NCBI GenBank assembly: GCA_028277985.1
Contig: JANQFG010000106.1
Location: forward strand, 62,001-126,000
Reading direction: 5' to 3'
Length of the DNA stretch: 64,000 nt
DNA from: a bacterium
GTDB taxonomy: Bacteria > Desulfobacterota > DSWW01
The stretch's first letter is position 1, and every line of letters starts with the position of its first letter. Shown in pieces: positions 45,507 through 54,322 of the stretch. A program made the position numbers and the translations under genes. The notes below the pieces were generated by a model. The model worked only from the letters and a program-made list of their open reading frames with translations. It did no database searches and had not been told where the DNA came from.

Positions 45507-46517
45507 TCAGGGAGTGGGTTCGATAAAGACCGAGCCGCCCAGGTAGTAGGGGAAATTGAACATCACGTTGCGGGGCATCATCTTGTGGAAGTATTGATCG
45601 ACGTACACGTTCACCTTGGCGATCGTGGTTTTGGGTACATAGACGATGTCGTACGGCTTGAGCATCACGTCCGGCAGCTCGCCGGCAATGACCTTGTTCA
45701 GATCAAGGGAATAGGCATCGGGCTTCTGGGTGCCGTTGTACCTGACGAGAATCACGGTCTTCAGTTTTGCCGTGTCGAGCGTACCTCCGGCGATGATGAT
45801 CGCATCGAGAACTCTCAGGGCTCCCTGGATAGGGATCATCATCTCCTGGGCCACTTCGCCGCCCACGTAAACCCTTTCGGCGGCCGATCTCTTCAGATTC
45901 ACGGTCACCTCGGGTGTTCTGAAGTCCCTTACGATGACCGTAATCTCCGGGTCCTGCGTTCCGGGGCCCTCTGCATATCGATCGATCAGCAGCGTACGCA
46001 GCTGAGCCGGGGTCAGGCCTGCCGCCCGGACCTCGCCGATGAGGGGCAGGGAGATCAAGCCGTCCGGTCGAATCTTCATCTCCTCGCTGAGATCCCTGTC
46101 GTAGAGATGATTGACCGCGATGGTGTCACCCACTCCCAGGGAATAGCTTTCGGTGGATGTCAGGAAGGCTTTCGCGTAGGCATCGGAAAGTACATGGTTG
46201 AGCTGAGCCGGGGTCAGGCCTGCCGCCCGGACATCCTCGACGAGAGGCAGCGAGATCATGCCATCCGGCCGGATGTCCACCTCCCCGTCCAGGCGCTCGT
46301 TGTACAGATGCTTCACGGCAATCGTGTCGCCTGCCCCGAGCACGCATTTCCGCTGCCCGGACCGCTCGTTCTGCTCCTGGATACCCGGGGCGTCCAACAT
46401 CTGGCCCTGCTGGGAACTGCAGGACAGCGAGGAAACGAGGAGAAAGAGGAACCAGATCAGCACGGTTCGACCCGTACGCCATGAGCGAAATCCTCGCCGT
46501 GTCACTCTTCGACTCAC
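45507..46517 (-). CDS. Wza-like polysaccharide export lipoprotein with duplicated domain
   Basis: A 336-residue outer-membrane-type lipoprotein: Arg-rich start, hydrophobic stretch, lipobox SLSC with C33. It has two tandem Poly_export domains, LGAGDTIAVKHLYNE (from residue 60) and LGVGDTIAVNHLYDR (from residue 127), each followed by IRPDG.ISLPL and VRAAGLTPAQL. This is a 67-residue (201-bp) internal duplication that usual family members lack. A soluble-ligand-binding-like region and a C-terminal PNVMFNFPYYLGG end follow. The leftward promoter at 46564 has TTGACA and TATCCT. Confidence 0.88.
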   Translation of the reverse strand: MSRRVTRRGFRSWRTGRTVLIWFLFLLVSSLSCSSQQGQMLDAPGIQEQNERSGQRKCVLGAGDTIAVKHLYNERLDGEVDIRPDGMISLPLVEDVRAAGLTPAQLNHVLSDAYAKAFLTSTESYSLGVGDTIAVNHLYDRDLSEEMKIRPDGLISLPLIGEVRAAGLTPAQLRTLLIDRYAEGPGTQDPEITVIVRDFRTPEVTVNLKRSAAERVYVGGEVAQEMMIPIQGALRVLDAIIIAGGTLDTAKLKTVILVRYNGTQKPDAYSLDLNKVIAGELPDVMLKPYDIVYVPKTTIAKVNVYVDQYFHKMMPRNVMFNFPYYLGGSVFIEPTP

Positions 46518-46563
46518 CAGCTTTTCCCCCGTACTATCCAGGAATCTGCTCCAAAGTTGGAAC

Positions 46564-46593
46564 AGGATAAGGGGTAACGCAAATCTGTGTCAA
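46564..46593 (-). promoter_or_regulatory. Promoter for the Wza-like gene
   Basis: On the minus strand a perfect TTGACA (46593-46588), 18-bp spacer and TATCCT (46569-46564), about 47 bp before the gene start. Confidence 0.65.
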
Positions 46594-46614
46594 GACCGAG
46601 AGGGCCTGCCCGAC

Positions 46615-46644
46615 TTGATTTCCTTTTCCGTTCCGGCGTATCAT
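46615..46644 (+). promoter_or_regulatory. Promoter for the FkbM methyltransferase gene
   Basis: TTGATT (46615-46620), 18-bp spacer, TATCAT (46639-46644), divergent from the Wza-like promoter. A short inverted repeat GGTTA/TAACC follows at 46651-46671. Confidence 0.5.
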
Positions 46645-46733
46645 CAACAGGTTATACATACGCTGTAACCGTCATACGAGATGTGCCCCTCTTGCCATCG
46701 GTGTTCAGGAGAAAGGACGGCTGGGCTGCTGAT

Positions 46734-47522
46734 ATGCTAAGGCTGGCCGTACGAAGGGTTTCAACCGCTCTCCTGCCTCCGGTCCTGCGTTGGATCAGCC
46801 GCTTGGCGCCGGATCGGTACTTCCTCGGCCGACCCCTCGGATTCAAGATCTATCTGAATCTGTCTGAGTCCGATGCGATGGTTGCCAGGGCCTTCGGATT
46901 GTACGAACGCAAGAAAGTCCATCTCTTCAGAAACACCCTCAAGCCGGGAATGACCGTGGTGGATGTGGGCGCCAACAAGGGATACTTCACCTTGCTGGCG
47001 GCTCAATTGACGGGCCATCAGGGGCAAGTGCTCTCCTTCGAACCCGCACCGGAAAACGCATGCTGGCTGAGAAAGAGCATCGAGGCGAACGGCGCCCAAG
47101 GCGTCCGGGTTTTCGAGGTCGCCCTGGGTGACCATGCAGGGGAGCGCGTTCTTCATCTGGGCAACGTCAGCGGATTCCACTCTCTGCTTGCGGACCTTCC
47201 GGACCGCACTGGAGACACCCTTGGCGTGCCCTGTGACACCCTGGACAACGTCCTCTCCGAGGCAGGTGTCACCTCCGTGGATCTGATCAAGATCGATGTG
47301 GAGGGTGCCGAGATGGAGGTGCTCGTGGGCGCGGAAGAGACGCTGAGATCCAACCCGGGCACTACCGTTGCCATCGATATTCATCCCATGTACGGGGTGG
47401 ACCCCACGCAAATCGTGAACCTGCTGAAAGACTGGGGATTCAAGATCTATCAACCCGGTCGTACCCTCCTCGCCGTCGAGCACGTCGACGACACGCTTAC
47501 CGAGATTGTTGCCCTCAGGTAG
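46734..47522 (+). CDS. FkbM family methyltransferase
   Basis: A 262-residue SAM-dependent methyltransferase. The SAM motif is VVDVGANKGYFTLLAA, with SFEPAPENACWLRKSIE and LIKIDVEGAEMEVLVGAEETL, the FkbM signature. It O-methylates sugars or other hydroxyl groups in exopolysaccharide. The start at MLRLAVR follows a purine-rich region at longer spacing; an upstream GTG at 46701 is possible. It is alone between the Wza-like gene and a 437-bp non-coding stretch. Confidence 0.85.
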   Translation: MLRLAVRRVSTALLPPVLRWISRLAPDRYFLGRPLGFKIYLNLSESDAMVARAFGLYERKKVHLFRNTLKPGMTVVDVGANKGYFTLLAAQLTGHQGQVLSFEPAPENACWLRKSIEANGAQGVRVFEVALGDHAGERVLHLGNVSGFHSLLADLPDRTGDTLGVPCDTLDNVLSEAGVTSVDLIKIDVEGAEMEVLVGAEETLRSNPGTTVAIDIHPMYGVDPTQIVNLLKDWGFKIYQPGRTLLAVEHVDDTLTEIVALR

Positions 47523-47959
47523 GCCACCGTGCCTGGAAACTGTGAACACATTTCAATGGGGTGACGATTCACGCGCCGAATCCTTGGAGAGGTCTTCACC
47601 GGTTCTTCGGACCCTCCGCGCCGTAAACGTAAGGATTCGAGGGCCTTCCGGCGTGAGAGGGCTTGCCCTCTGGTGAAAAACTGACGTCCTGATGGTCGAA
47701 ACCCGCGCCTGATCCTGCCCCGGGCCAGGCATATCCTTTGCATCTTTCGGCAAGGATTTGCCAATTTCTTCTCCCGGCGGAAGCAGCCACAGAACCCAAG
47801 GCCTTGACGCAGACATCAAAAGAGAATACAAAAATCAAGGTGGATGGGCAGTTCCCTTGGAAATTCGCGGTTTCCAAAGCAAAAGCACCTGACGGATAGC
47901 TTTGTGCGAAAGTGATTTTGTTATAAATAAAATAACATCCCCCTTAGGAGCTTCATCAA
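47523..47959. other. 437-bp intergenic stretch
   Basis: No convincing gene. It contains a perfect 7-bp hairpin at 47857-47877 (TTGGAAA-TTCGCGG-TTTCCAA) and a very AT-rich tract at 47911-47935 (TTTTGTTATAAATAAAATAAC) directly before the next gene, likely the promoter region although no good -35 is seen. Confidence 0.5.
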
Positions 47960-48913
47960 ATGATACCGGAGAGAGTCCTCATAACAGGGTGTGGTGGCAT
48001 GCTCGGAAGTGCGGTCTATCCCTGCTTTCTTCCCCACTACGAAAGCGTTTTGGCGACGGATAAGGAGATCAACGAGGATTGGCTGACCGAGCTGGACGTG
48101 AGAGACGACAGCGCGGTGAGCCGGGTCTTCAGCGAATACCGGCCGGATGTGGTCATTCATCTCGCCGCAGAAACGGATCTGGAGTATTGCGAGACCCATC
48201 CCGACGTTGCCGAGGATACGAACGCCACGGGGACCCGCTCGGTGTCGAAGCTCTGCGGGGAATACGGGGCCACGCTTGTCTACGTGAGCACGGCAGGGGT
48301 CTTTGACGGGAAGAAGGACGGTGTGTACACGGAAGAGGACAGCCCGAATCCGATCATGGTTTATGGGAAGACCAAGTACGACGGCGAGGTGCACGCCTCG
48401 GACCATTGTGGGAGCACCTTTGTCGTTCGGGCCGGATGGATGATGGGGGGTGGAAGGCGCAAGGAGAAGAAGTTCATCTACAAGATCCTGCAGCAGCTCG
48501 GCAACGGACGGAAGGAGCTGTTTGCTGTCGATGATCGCTGGGGAACCCCCACGTACGCCTCTGATTTCGCCCAGAACCTCTTCCTGCTGCTCCGGACGGG
48601 ACGATACGGAGTGTACCATATGGTGTGTGAGGGAACGGGGACTCGACACGATGTCGCAAAGGAAATCCTGAGCATCTGCGGCGTCGAGGATGTAGCCCTG
48701 CATCCCGTTGGTTCCGAGTTCTTTGCCGAAGAGTACTTTGTCACCAGGCCCCGGTCGGAAATGATGAGCAATCAGAACCTGAGGAAGATCGGATGCGATC
48801 ACATGCGATCGTGGCAGCATTCCCTCAAGGACTACATCGAGGACTTCTTTCCGGACTACATTCGGAACAACGGTCACCATCCGAAGGCTGCGGGAAAGAG
48901 TCTGGAGTACTAG
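47960..48913 (+). CDS. RmlD-like sugar-nucleotide reductase
   Basis: A 317-residue extended SDR enzyme: LITGCGGMLGSAV (NAD(P)-binding), VIHLAAETDLEYCE, STAGVFDGKKDGVY, catalytic YGKTK. The length fits dTDP-4-dehydrorhamnose reductase-like proteins. It is followed by the sugar phosphotransferase 30 bp downstream and probably supplies a deoxy-sugar nucleotide. The start ATG follows AGGAG. A shorter relative is at 18129. Confidence 0.88.
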   Translation: MIPERVLITGCGGMLGSAVYPCFLPHYESVLATDKEINEDWLTELDVRDDSAVSRVFSEYRPDVVIHLAAETDLEYCETHPDVAEDTNATGTRSVSKLCGEYGATLVYVSTAGVFDGKKDGVYTEEDSPNPIMVYGKTKYDGEVHASDHCGSTFVVRAGWMMGGGRRKEKKFIYKILQQLGNGRKELFAVDDRWGTPTYASDFAQNLFLLLRTGRYGVYHMVCEGTGTRHDVAKEILSICGVEDVALHPVGSEFFAEEYFVTRPRSEMMSNQNLRKIGCDHMRSWQHSLKDYIEDFFPDYIRNNGHHPKAAGKSLEY

Positions 48914-48943
48914 AAACTCGGAACAGCGGAGCGGATCAACAGG

Positions 48944-49807
48944 ATGAGTTCACAATCGCATGCCGTGGTGCAGCCCACGTTCGTCCCGGAAGATTGTATC
49001 CCGATCCAGGCAAAAGGCGAGGCAGTCGAGGAATTCAACACACGGGCCGAAATGTTCTCCATCGCTTGTGACCCGGACGAGAAGGCAGATGCCTCTCTCG
49101 GGGAGTCGCTCGCATACAGGATCTTTCGCGTCTTCGAAGTGGTTGTGAGCGCGCTTGTCCTGGTGGTTTCCCTGCCGGTCATGTTGGTGGTTGCCGTCAT
49201 CGTTAAGCTGGACTCCCCGGGTCCTGCCCTGTTTTTTCAGCGCAGGGTGGCGAAGCACGAATTGACCAACGGTGCGGACCTCACGAAGAACGACAGATTC
49301 CGCGTCGTTGATTCTCCACCCTCTCCCCAGAAGAGCTACTGGCTGCCCAAGACGTTCCTCTTCGTGAAGTTCAGGACCATGTACGCCGACGCCAGGGAGA
49401 GGTTTCCGGAGCTGTACGACTACGATTTCTCACAAGAGGAGATCGATCATCTCGTCTTCAAGCGGGAGGAAGATCCTCGAATCTCGAAGGCGGGCAACTG
49501 GCTTCGCAGGATTACCGTGGATGAGCTGCCGAATTTCTGGAACGTGCTGAAGGGTGACATGACCCTGGTGGGCCCCAGACCCGAGATTCCCGAGATGCTG
49601 CCCAATTATCGGCCGGATCAGATGCGAAAGTTCACGGTGAAACCCGGCATTACGGGTCTGGCCCAGATCAATGGCCGTGGGCGGCTTGGCTTCCAGGAGA
49701 CCATTGCCTGGGACCTCCGGTACGTGGATGAACGATCCCTGGCCCTCGATCTCAAGATTCTCTTCCTCACGTTCTGGAAGGTGCTGACCAAGCACGGCGC
49801 CTTTTGA
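48944..49807 (+). CDS. Polyprenyl-phosphate sugar-phosphotransferase (WcaJ/PglC-like)
   Basis: A 287-residue enzyme with one N-terminal membrane helix (VVVSALVLVVSLPVMLVVAVIV) and the bacterial sugar transferase domain: DSPGPALFFQRRV, KFRTMYADA, RRITVDELPNFWNVLKGDMTLVGPRPE, KPGITGLAQINGRG. It loads the first sugar-1-phosphate onto undecaprenyl phosphate, the committed step of glycan assembly. Like PglC it lacks the extra N-terminal membrane bundle of full WcaJ. An insert rich in charged residues (DLTKNDRFRVVDSPPSP) lies between the two motif groups. Confidence 0.9.
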   Translation: MSSQSHAVVQPTFVPEDCIPIQAKGEAVEEFNTRAEMFSIACDPDEKADASLGESLAYRIFRVFEVVVSALVLVVSLPVMLVVAVIVKLDSPGPALFFQRRVAKHELTNGADLTKNDRFRVVDSPPSPQKSYWLPKTFLFVKFRTMYADARERFPELYDYDFSQEEIDHLVFKREEDPRISKAGNWLRRITVDELPNFWNVLKGDMTLVGPRPEIPEMLPNYRPDQMRKFTVKPGITGLAQINGRGRLGFQETIAWDLRYVDERSLALDLKILFLTFWKVLTKHGAF

Positions 49808-49874
49808 AAAGGATCCCCTCGCCCCGAAGACCTTGAAGGACTTGTCTCCCCGGGTACCCTCCTCGACGCACGCT

Positions 49875-50702
49875 CTACGGAAGCCGCTTTCGAAGAACGA
49901 CGCCCAGCGCCTCCTCGAAGCCGAAAGAGCCCTCCTTGGATGCGACAAAGCTCGGCATATGCCCCATGAGCCCCGACTCCCGGAAGCGGTGAACGCCGGC
50001 CACGCCCACGGACAGAGGAAAGAAGGCGAACATGGGGACATCATTCGGAGAATCCCCCAGGAACAGAAAGCGGCTTCTGTCTGCTTCCAGGTCGATCCCC
50101 AACTCCTGCTGAAAGAAGAGTTTGCAGGTCGAGAGCTTGTCGTAGTCGCCGAACCACGCATTCACATGAATGGAGCTGATCTTTGTCGTGGCGCCGTGGG
50201 CTTCCAGCCTCTGCTGGATTTCCTGGGCCTCAGCAAGAGTCAGGGGAGGGTTTACGTCTTCAGAAAAGTCTACGGCGAGATCACACTGTCGATAAGGCTG
50301 GTCGCTTGCCTTCCTTATGGTCGGGAAGTCTTCCTGAAGGTCCCGGAAGAGGTTGTCCAGTCTTCGACGGTCTTGTTCACGGACGGCAGGATCCGGGACC
50401 ACGAAATGCTTTTTCATTCGCTTTGTCGCTTCGTCGAAGCAGAAGTAGAACCCGCCGTTCTCGCCAACCACTCCGTCTACAGGCCACATCCTGGCGATGT
50501 GGTCCGCCCACCCCGCCGGTCTGCCGGTGATGGGAAGAAGCAGGAGGCCTTCTTTCTTCGCCTCCCATAGAGCGGAGAAGGCCCCCGGGTGGATCTTCCC
50601 CTTTCTGGTGAAGGTGTCGTCTATATCGAAGAGGATGCCCTCGAGACCCTTGCACAGCCCTTGCGGGATGTCTTCGATCTTGCTTGGTTCCTGAATCGGC
50701 AA
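49875..50702 (-). CDS. HAD-IIB family phosphatase
   Basis: A 275-residue HAD hydrolase. The nucleophile motif is FDIDDTFT, motif II LPITGRPAGW, and the last motif FLGDSPNDVPMF. The cap resembles mannosyl-3-phosphoglycerate phosphatase or sucrose-phosphatase-type enzymes, so a sugar phosphate is the likely substrate. The start is uncertain: the best in-frame start is a TTG at 50702 whose AGGAGG lies too close. It is 31 bp after the nitroreductase stop on the same strand. Confidence 0.78.
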   Translation of the reverse strand: MPIQEPSKIEDIPQGLCKGLEGILFDIDDTFTRKGKIHPGAFSALWEAKKEGLLLLPITGRPAGWADHIARMWPVDGVVGENGGFYFCFDEATKRMKKHFVVPDPAVREQDRRRLDNLFRDLQEDFPTIRKASDQPYRQCDLAVDFSEDVNPPLTLAEAQEIQQRLEAHGATTKISSIHVNAWFGDYDKLSTCKLFFQQELGIDLEADRSRFLFLGDSPNDVPMFAFFPLSVGVAGVHRFRESGLMGHMPSFVASKEGSFGFEEALGVVLRKRLP

Positions 50703-50733
50703 ATCCTCCTCGCTCCGGGCAGACGGCCCTCGG

Positions 50734-51300
50734 TCAGCCGCTTCCCCCCCACTTGTTTCCTTCGAAAGACTCGAGGGTCACGAACTCTTCCAGTCCCTTT
50801 CTCGGCGGGGCCTTCGGCTCGAAGGCGGGCTGCCCGAGCGGAAGGATTTCCACGACTTCGAACCCATCCGGGACGTTCACGATCGAGCCGGCTTTCTTGT
50901 GGTCGATGGCTCCCACATGGACGGTTCCCAGTCCCAGTGAATGTGCAGCCAAGGCGATGTTCTGGGCCGCAATCCCCAGGTCGAACATGTACCAGTCCCC
51001 CTTGTCCGTGGAGAAGCTGTCGCCGTACAGGCCCGATTTCCCTCGCTCGCCCACGAGCACGAGCAGGACAGGGGCCTGGATCATCCCCTTTGCCGCGGGG
51101 TTCTTCGGCAGCAGGGTCCCCGCGAGAGCCTCCTTGGTCCCCGCGTCCTCGACGACGATGATCTTCCAGGGCTGAACGTTCACCCAGGAAGGGGCCCATT
51201 GGGCAGCCTCCAGCACCTTTGTGAGGTCTTCCGGCGACACAGGCTCCTCGGTGAATTTCCGCACGCTGCGGCGACCCCGGATAGCCTCCAGAACGTTCAT
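50734..51300 (-). CDS. Nitroreductase family protein
   Basis: A 188-residue FMN-dependent nitroreductase-fold protein: [58 protein letters not shown] and [22 protein letters not shown]. It reduces nitro groups, quinones or flavins, or has a dehalogenase-type role. The start ATG follows AAAGGAG. Confidence 0.88.
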   Translation of the reverse strand: MNVLEAIRGRRSVRKFTEEPVSPEDLTKVLEAAQWAPSWVNVQPWKIIVVEDAGTKEALAGTLLPKNPAAKGMIQAPVLLVLVGERGKSGLYGDSFSTDKGDWYMFDLGIAAQNIALAAHSLGLGTVHVGAIDHKKAGSIVNVPDGFEVVEILPLGQPAFEPKAPPRKGLEEFVTLESFEGNKWGGSG

Positions 51301-51411
51301 GGTGTGCTCCTTTCTCTATATGAATACTTCGATGCGATGGTAGAGCAGCATATATAGTCGTTGGGCGGCCACTCGTCAAATTTCCGCGAGATGAAGTCCG
51401 TTGGCGGCGGC

Positions 51412-52779
51412 CTACACCAGTAGTGCGAGCTTCCTGAGCACGTCGCTCGGGTCGGTTCCCAGGATGCGTACCATCGGCTCCTTTCCCACATCCCCCCGGT
51501 CGTAGACCAGATCCGGGGGCGCAGAGGTGCTGCGCATCGCCGCCCCGGTTCCCCACTCCAGCGAGGAGCCTTCTCTGTCCTTCACCTCTTTCGGCTCCTC
51601 GGCGCGATCGAACCCGGCAGCGACCAGTCCCTGATCCTGCGCCTTCCGGAGGACCTCCTCGGAAAAGCAGATGTTCATGGTAGAGCGAAGCTGGGGATAG
51701 TGTTGCATGGCGGCAAGAATGACGCTTGCAATGTGACGGGAGGCGCCGAAGGCCGGGGGACGGACGACCGCGAGGCCCTCCGGGAGTCGTACGATCCTTC
51801 CTGGAAAGGCGGCCACTTCCTCATGGGTGGTCGCGCCCGGGAGGGCGTAGCCCATGTTGGACTGGACCTCGGGAGACAACCGTGTAAGGGAAGGGTTTTG
51901 CCAGAGCTTCGAGGCAGCTCGCGACAGGGCCCCCAGGATACGGTCCTGCTCGACGCTCCGCATGCCGGCCGCGTAGTGATTCGTAGGCCCGTGCCCTCCT
52001 CCCAAGGGAAAGGAGGAGCGGATCGCCTCCGTGATGAATCGCTTTGCCTCTCCCACCGCGTCGGCAAGCTCGAGGCCCCTCGCGAGGAAGGTTGCGATCG
52101 CGGCGGACAGTGTGCAGCCCGTCCCGTGGGTGTGTGGGGTATCGAACCGGGGGGCCGAAAAGGCTTGGAAACCGGATCCGTCGAACAGGAGGTCCTCTGC
52201 CTCGCGGCCCTTGCCATGGCCACCCTTGATCAATACGGCCCCGGGGCCCATTCCATGAAGACGACGGGCCGCCTCCTTCCTTTCTTGCTCCGAGTCCACC
52301 TCGACACCGCTCAGGATGCGGGCCTCGTGCAGATTCGGCGTGATCAGGCCTGCCAGAGGAAACAGGGAGCGGGTCAGCGCCTCCACCGCATCTTCCGCCA
52401 GAAGCGGGTGGCCCCCCTTTGAGATGAAGACCGGGTCCACGACGAGGTTATGGATCTGAAACCGCCCGATTCCCTCGGCAACGGCTTCGACGATTTCCCG
52501 GTTGGCGAGCATTCCCGTCTTGGCGGCATGGATCGGCAGGTCCGATGCCACCGCCTCGATCTGGCGAAGCACGAACTCCGGGGCCACGGCCGAGACCGCC
52601 TGCACTTCTCGTGTGTTCTGTGCGGTCAGGGCCGTGATCGCGCTCATCCCGAAACCGCCCAGGACCGTGATGGTCTTGAGGTCCGCCTGAATTCCGGCCC
52701 CGCCGCCCGAGTCGGAGCCGGCAATGGTGAGCACGCAACGGGGTTCGGTCACACGTGAACTGGTTTCAGGCGTTTTCAT
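51412..52779 (-). CDS. thiDN: Bifunctional ThiD-ThiN thiamine biosynthesis enzyme
   Basis: A 455-residue fusion. Residues ~15-270 are HMP/HMP-P kinase ThiD (TIAGSDSGGGAGIQADLKT, THGTGCTLSAAIATFLARG). Residues ~280-455 are a ThiN-type thiamine-phosphate synthase, as used by archaea and some bacteria in place of ThiE (NPSLTRLSPEVQSNMGYALPGA, FGASRHIASVILAAMQHYP, DLVYDRGDVGKEPMVRILG). It makes thiamine phosphate from HMP-PP and the thiazole phosphate. No TPP riboswitch was recognised upstream. Confidence 0.9.
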   Translation of the reverse strand: MKTPETSSRVTEPRCVLTIAGSDSGGGAGIQADLKTITVLGGFGMSAITALTAQNTREVQAVSAVAPEFVLRQIEAVASDLPIHAAKTGMLANREIVEAVAEGIGRFQIHNLVVDPVFISKGGHPLLAEDAVEALTRSLFPLAGLITPNLHEARILSGVEVDSEQERKEAARRLHGMGPGAVLIKGGHGKGREAEDLLFDGSGFQAFSAPRFDTPHTHGTGCTLSAAIATFLARGLELADAVGEAKRFITEAIRSSFPLGGGHGPTNHYAAGMRSVEQDRILGALSRAASKLWQNPSLTRLSPEVQSNMGYALPGATTHEEVAAFPGRIVRLPEGLAVVRPPAFGASRHIASVILAAMQHYPQLRSTMNICFSEEVLRKAQDQGLVAAGFDRAEEPKEVKDREGSSLEWGTGAAMRSTSAPPDLVYDRGDVGKEPMVRILGTDPSDVLRKLALLV

Positions 52780-53010
52780 TCAAGTCTCCAAGTCTTGACC
52801 GGGGCCATGGTTCCCACGGTCGAATTGCCAATGGCTCGTGTCTATTGATATGTTGGTTCGGTCCCAAGGCCTGATCTTAGAACATAGCAGGAAGAATCGG
52901 CCCTTGACAACGGGTGCGGACGGACGGTAGCAACGGAACGCGGGGCGGCCGTTTCAGGGCCCCGGCATGGCCCTTCGAAGAACCGGATACGAGGCAAGGA
53001 GGTCGTGAAC

Positions 53011-54240
53011 ATGAATGGGTTGGCCCGCAGAGCGGTGAGTCCGATGATCCTGCTTGGTTCTGTTGCGCTGGTTCTGGCGGGTTGCGCAGCGCCCGCAGAG
53101 AAGATCGAGAAACCTCGGCCGTCGGTCGTGGCCGTGGAGGATAGCCTGGTTCGGGCCGGCAAACTGGGTATGCCGGACCTGTCGGACGACCTTCCCCGTT
53201 CAACACTCAAAGAGGCCGTCAAGAAGAGCCTCGACTACTATGCTCGTCTCGATCCGGGGAAACCGGTTCTTTTTGGAAAAGACAGATATACGACCCGGGA
53301 CATGCAGGCCATGCTGCGGCAATTCCTCGATCTGCTCGACGAGCCTCTGGACGGCAAGGAGATCAAGGATGCGATGCGAGAGCGGTTCACGGCTTATCGG
53401 GGCGGGGGAAGAGCGAAGGAGGTGAAGTTCACAGGCTACTACGAGCCCGTGCTCTACGGGTCGCGGCTGCCCGGTCTTGACTACACGGTTCCGATCTACA
53501 GGCTGCCCTCGGATCTGATCAAGGCGGACCTGGGCCTCTTTCGCGAGAGCCTCAAAGGGATACGGATCGTGGGAAGATATCGGGAAGGGACACTGGTGCC
53601 TTACTACTCGAGGCACGAGATCGACCGGCTCGGGCTTCTCAACGGAAGAGGATACGAGATCGCCTGGCTCCAGGACCCGGTGGACGTGTTCTTCCTCCAC
53701 ATTCAGGGCTCAGGAAAGGTGATCCTGCCCGATGGGAGCGTGCTCCGCGTCCACTATGCGGGGGGCAACGGGCGGCAGTACCGCGGGATAGGGAACTTGC
53801 TGGTCGGGCAGGGAGCGATTCCGGCGGAGGAGAAGTCCATGTGGGCCCTGAAGAAATACCTCAAAGAAAACCCTGCCGAACAGGCGGCCATCTTGGACTA
53901 CAACGAAAGCTACGTGTTCTTCGAGGTCGTTCGGGGTGGGCCCTTTGGAAGCCTGGGCGTAAGTCTGACCGAGGGGCGGTCGATTGCCATGGACCCGAAA
54001 CACTACCCGAGGGGCGCCCTGGCATACATCGAGACAGAGGTCCCGGTCATAGGCGAGGACGGCCGGCCTCTGTCGTGGGACACGATCCGGCGGTTCGTTT
54101 TGGTCCAGGACGCGGGTGGGGCCATCAAAGGCCCCAACCGTGGAGACATCTACTGGGGCGATGGCGATGATGCGGGCCTGCAGGCAGGGTGGATGAACCG
54201 GACCGGAAAGATCACTTTCTTCGCCCCGAAAGCGCGCTAG
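53011..54240 (+). CDS. mltA: MltA family lytic murein transglycosylase lipoprotein
   Basis: A 409-residue lipoprotein with lipobox LAGC (C25). The MltA domain has KFTGYYEPVLYGSRLPG and the 3D-type C-terminal end DAGGAIKGPNRGDIYWGDGDDAG with the catalytic-type aspartate. It cleaves peptidoglycan glycan strands to 1,6-anhydro products at the outer membrane; the AmpG-like permease elsewhere in the window would recover these. The ATG at 53011 follows AGGAGG; a GTG at 53005 is too close to it. A TTGACA at 52904 may be a promoter -35 with a weak -10. Confidence 0.9.
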   Translation: MNGLARRAVSPMILLGSVALVLAGCAAPAEKIEKPRPSVVAVEDSLVRAGKLGMPDLSDDLPRSTLKEAVKKSLDYYARLDPGKPVLFGKDRYTTRDMQAMLRQFLDLLDEPLDGKEIKDAMRERFTAYRGGGRAKEVKFTGYYEPVLYGSRLPGLDYTVPIYRLPSDLIKADLGLFRESLKGIRIVGRYREGTLVPYYSRHEIDRLGLLNGRGYEIAWLQDPVDVFFLHIQGSGKVILPDGSVLRVHYAGGNGRQYRGIGNLLVGQGAIPAEEKSMWALKKYLKENPAEQAAILDYNESYVFFEVVRGGPFGSLGVSLTEGRSIAMDPKHYPRGALAYIETEVPVIGEDGRPLSWDTIRRFVLVQDAGGAIKGPNRGDIYWGDGDDAGLQAGWMNRTGKITFFAPKAR

Positions 54241-54273
54241 CAGCGTTTGCCATTCCTTGTCCCCTTCCCAATC

Positions 54274-54300
54274 GGGCACGGGCATGGGCACGGGTACGGG
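54274..54300. repeat. GGGCAY hexamer tandem repeat
   Basis: GGGCAC-GGGCAT-GGGCAC-GGGTAC-GGG in the convergent gap between mltA and the inositol-monophosphatase gene. It is the same hexamer as at 12773-12790, also in a convergent gap. Confidence 0.6.
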
Positions 54301-54322
54301 AACTGGCCCCGCTCTGCCCCAC

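Noticed and set aside
47596..47877. Minus-strand open frame of 93 codons in the gap before the second RmlD-like gene
   Set aside because: No ribosome site, no family match and a start inside a hairpin; probably non-coding.
52780..53010. Possible TPP riboswitch upstream of the ThiD-ThiN gene
   Set aside because: The CTGAGA and ACC..GA..TG core elements of the riboswitch are not present in the upstream region on the minus strand.
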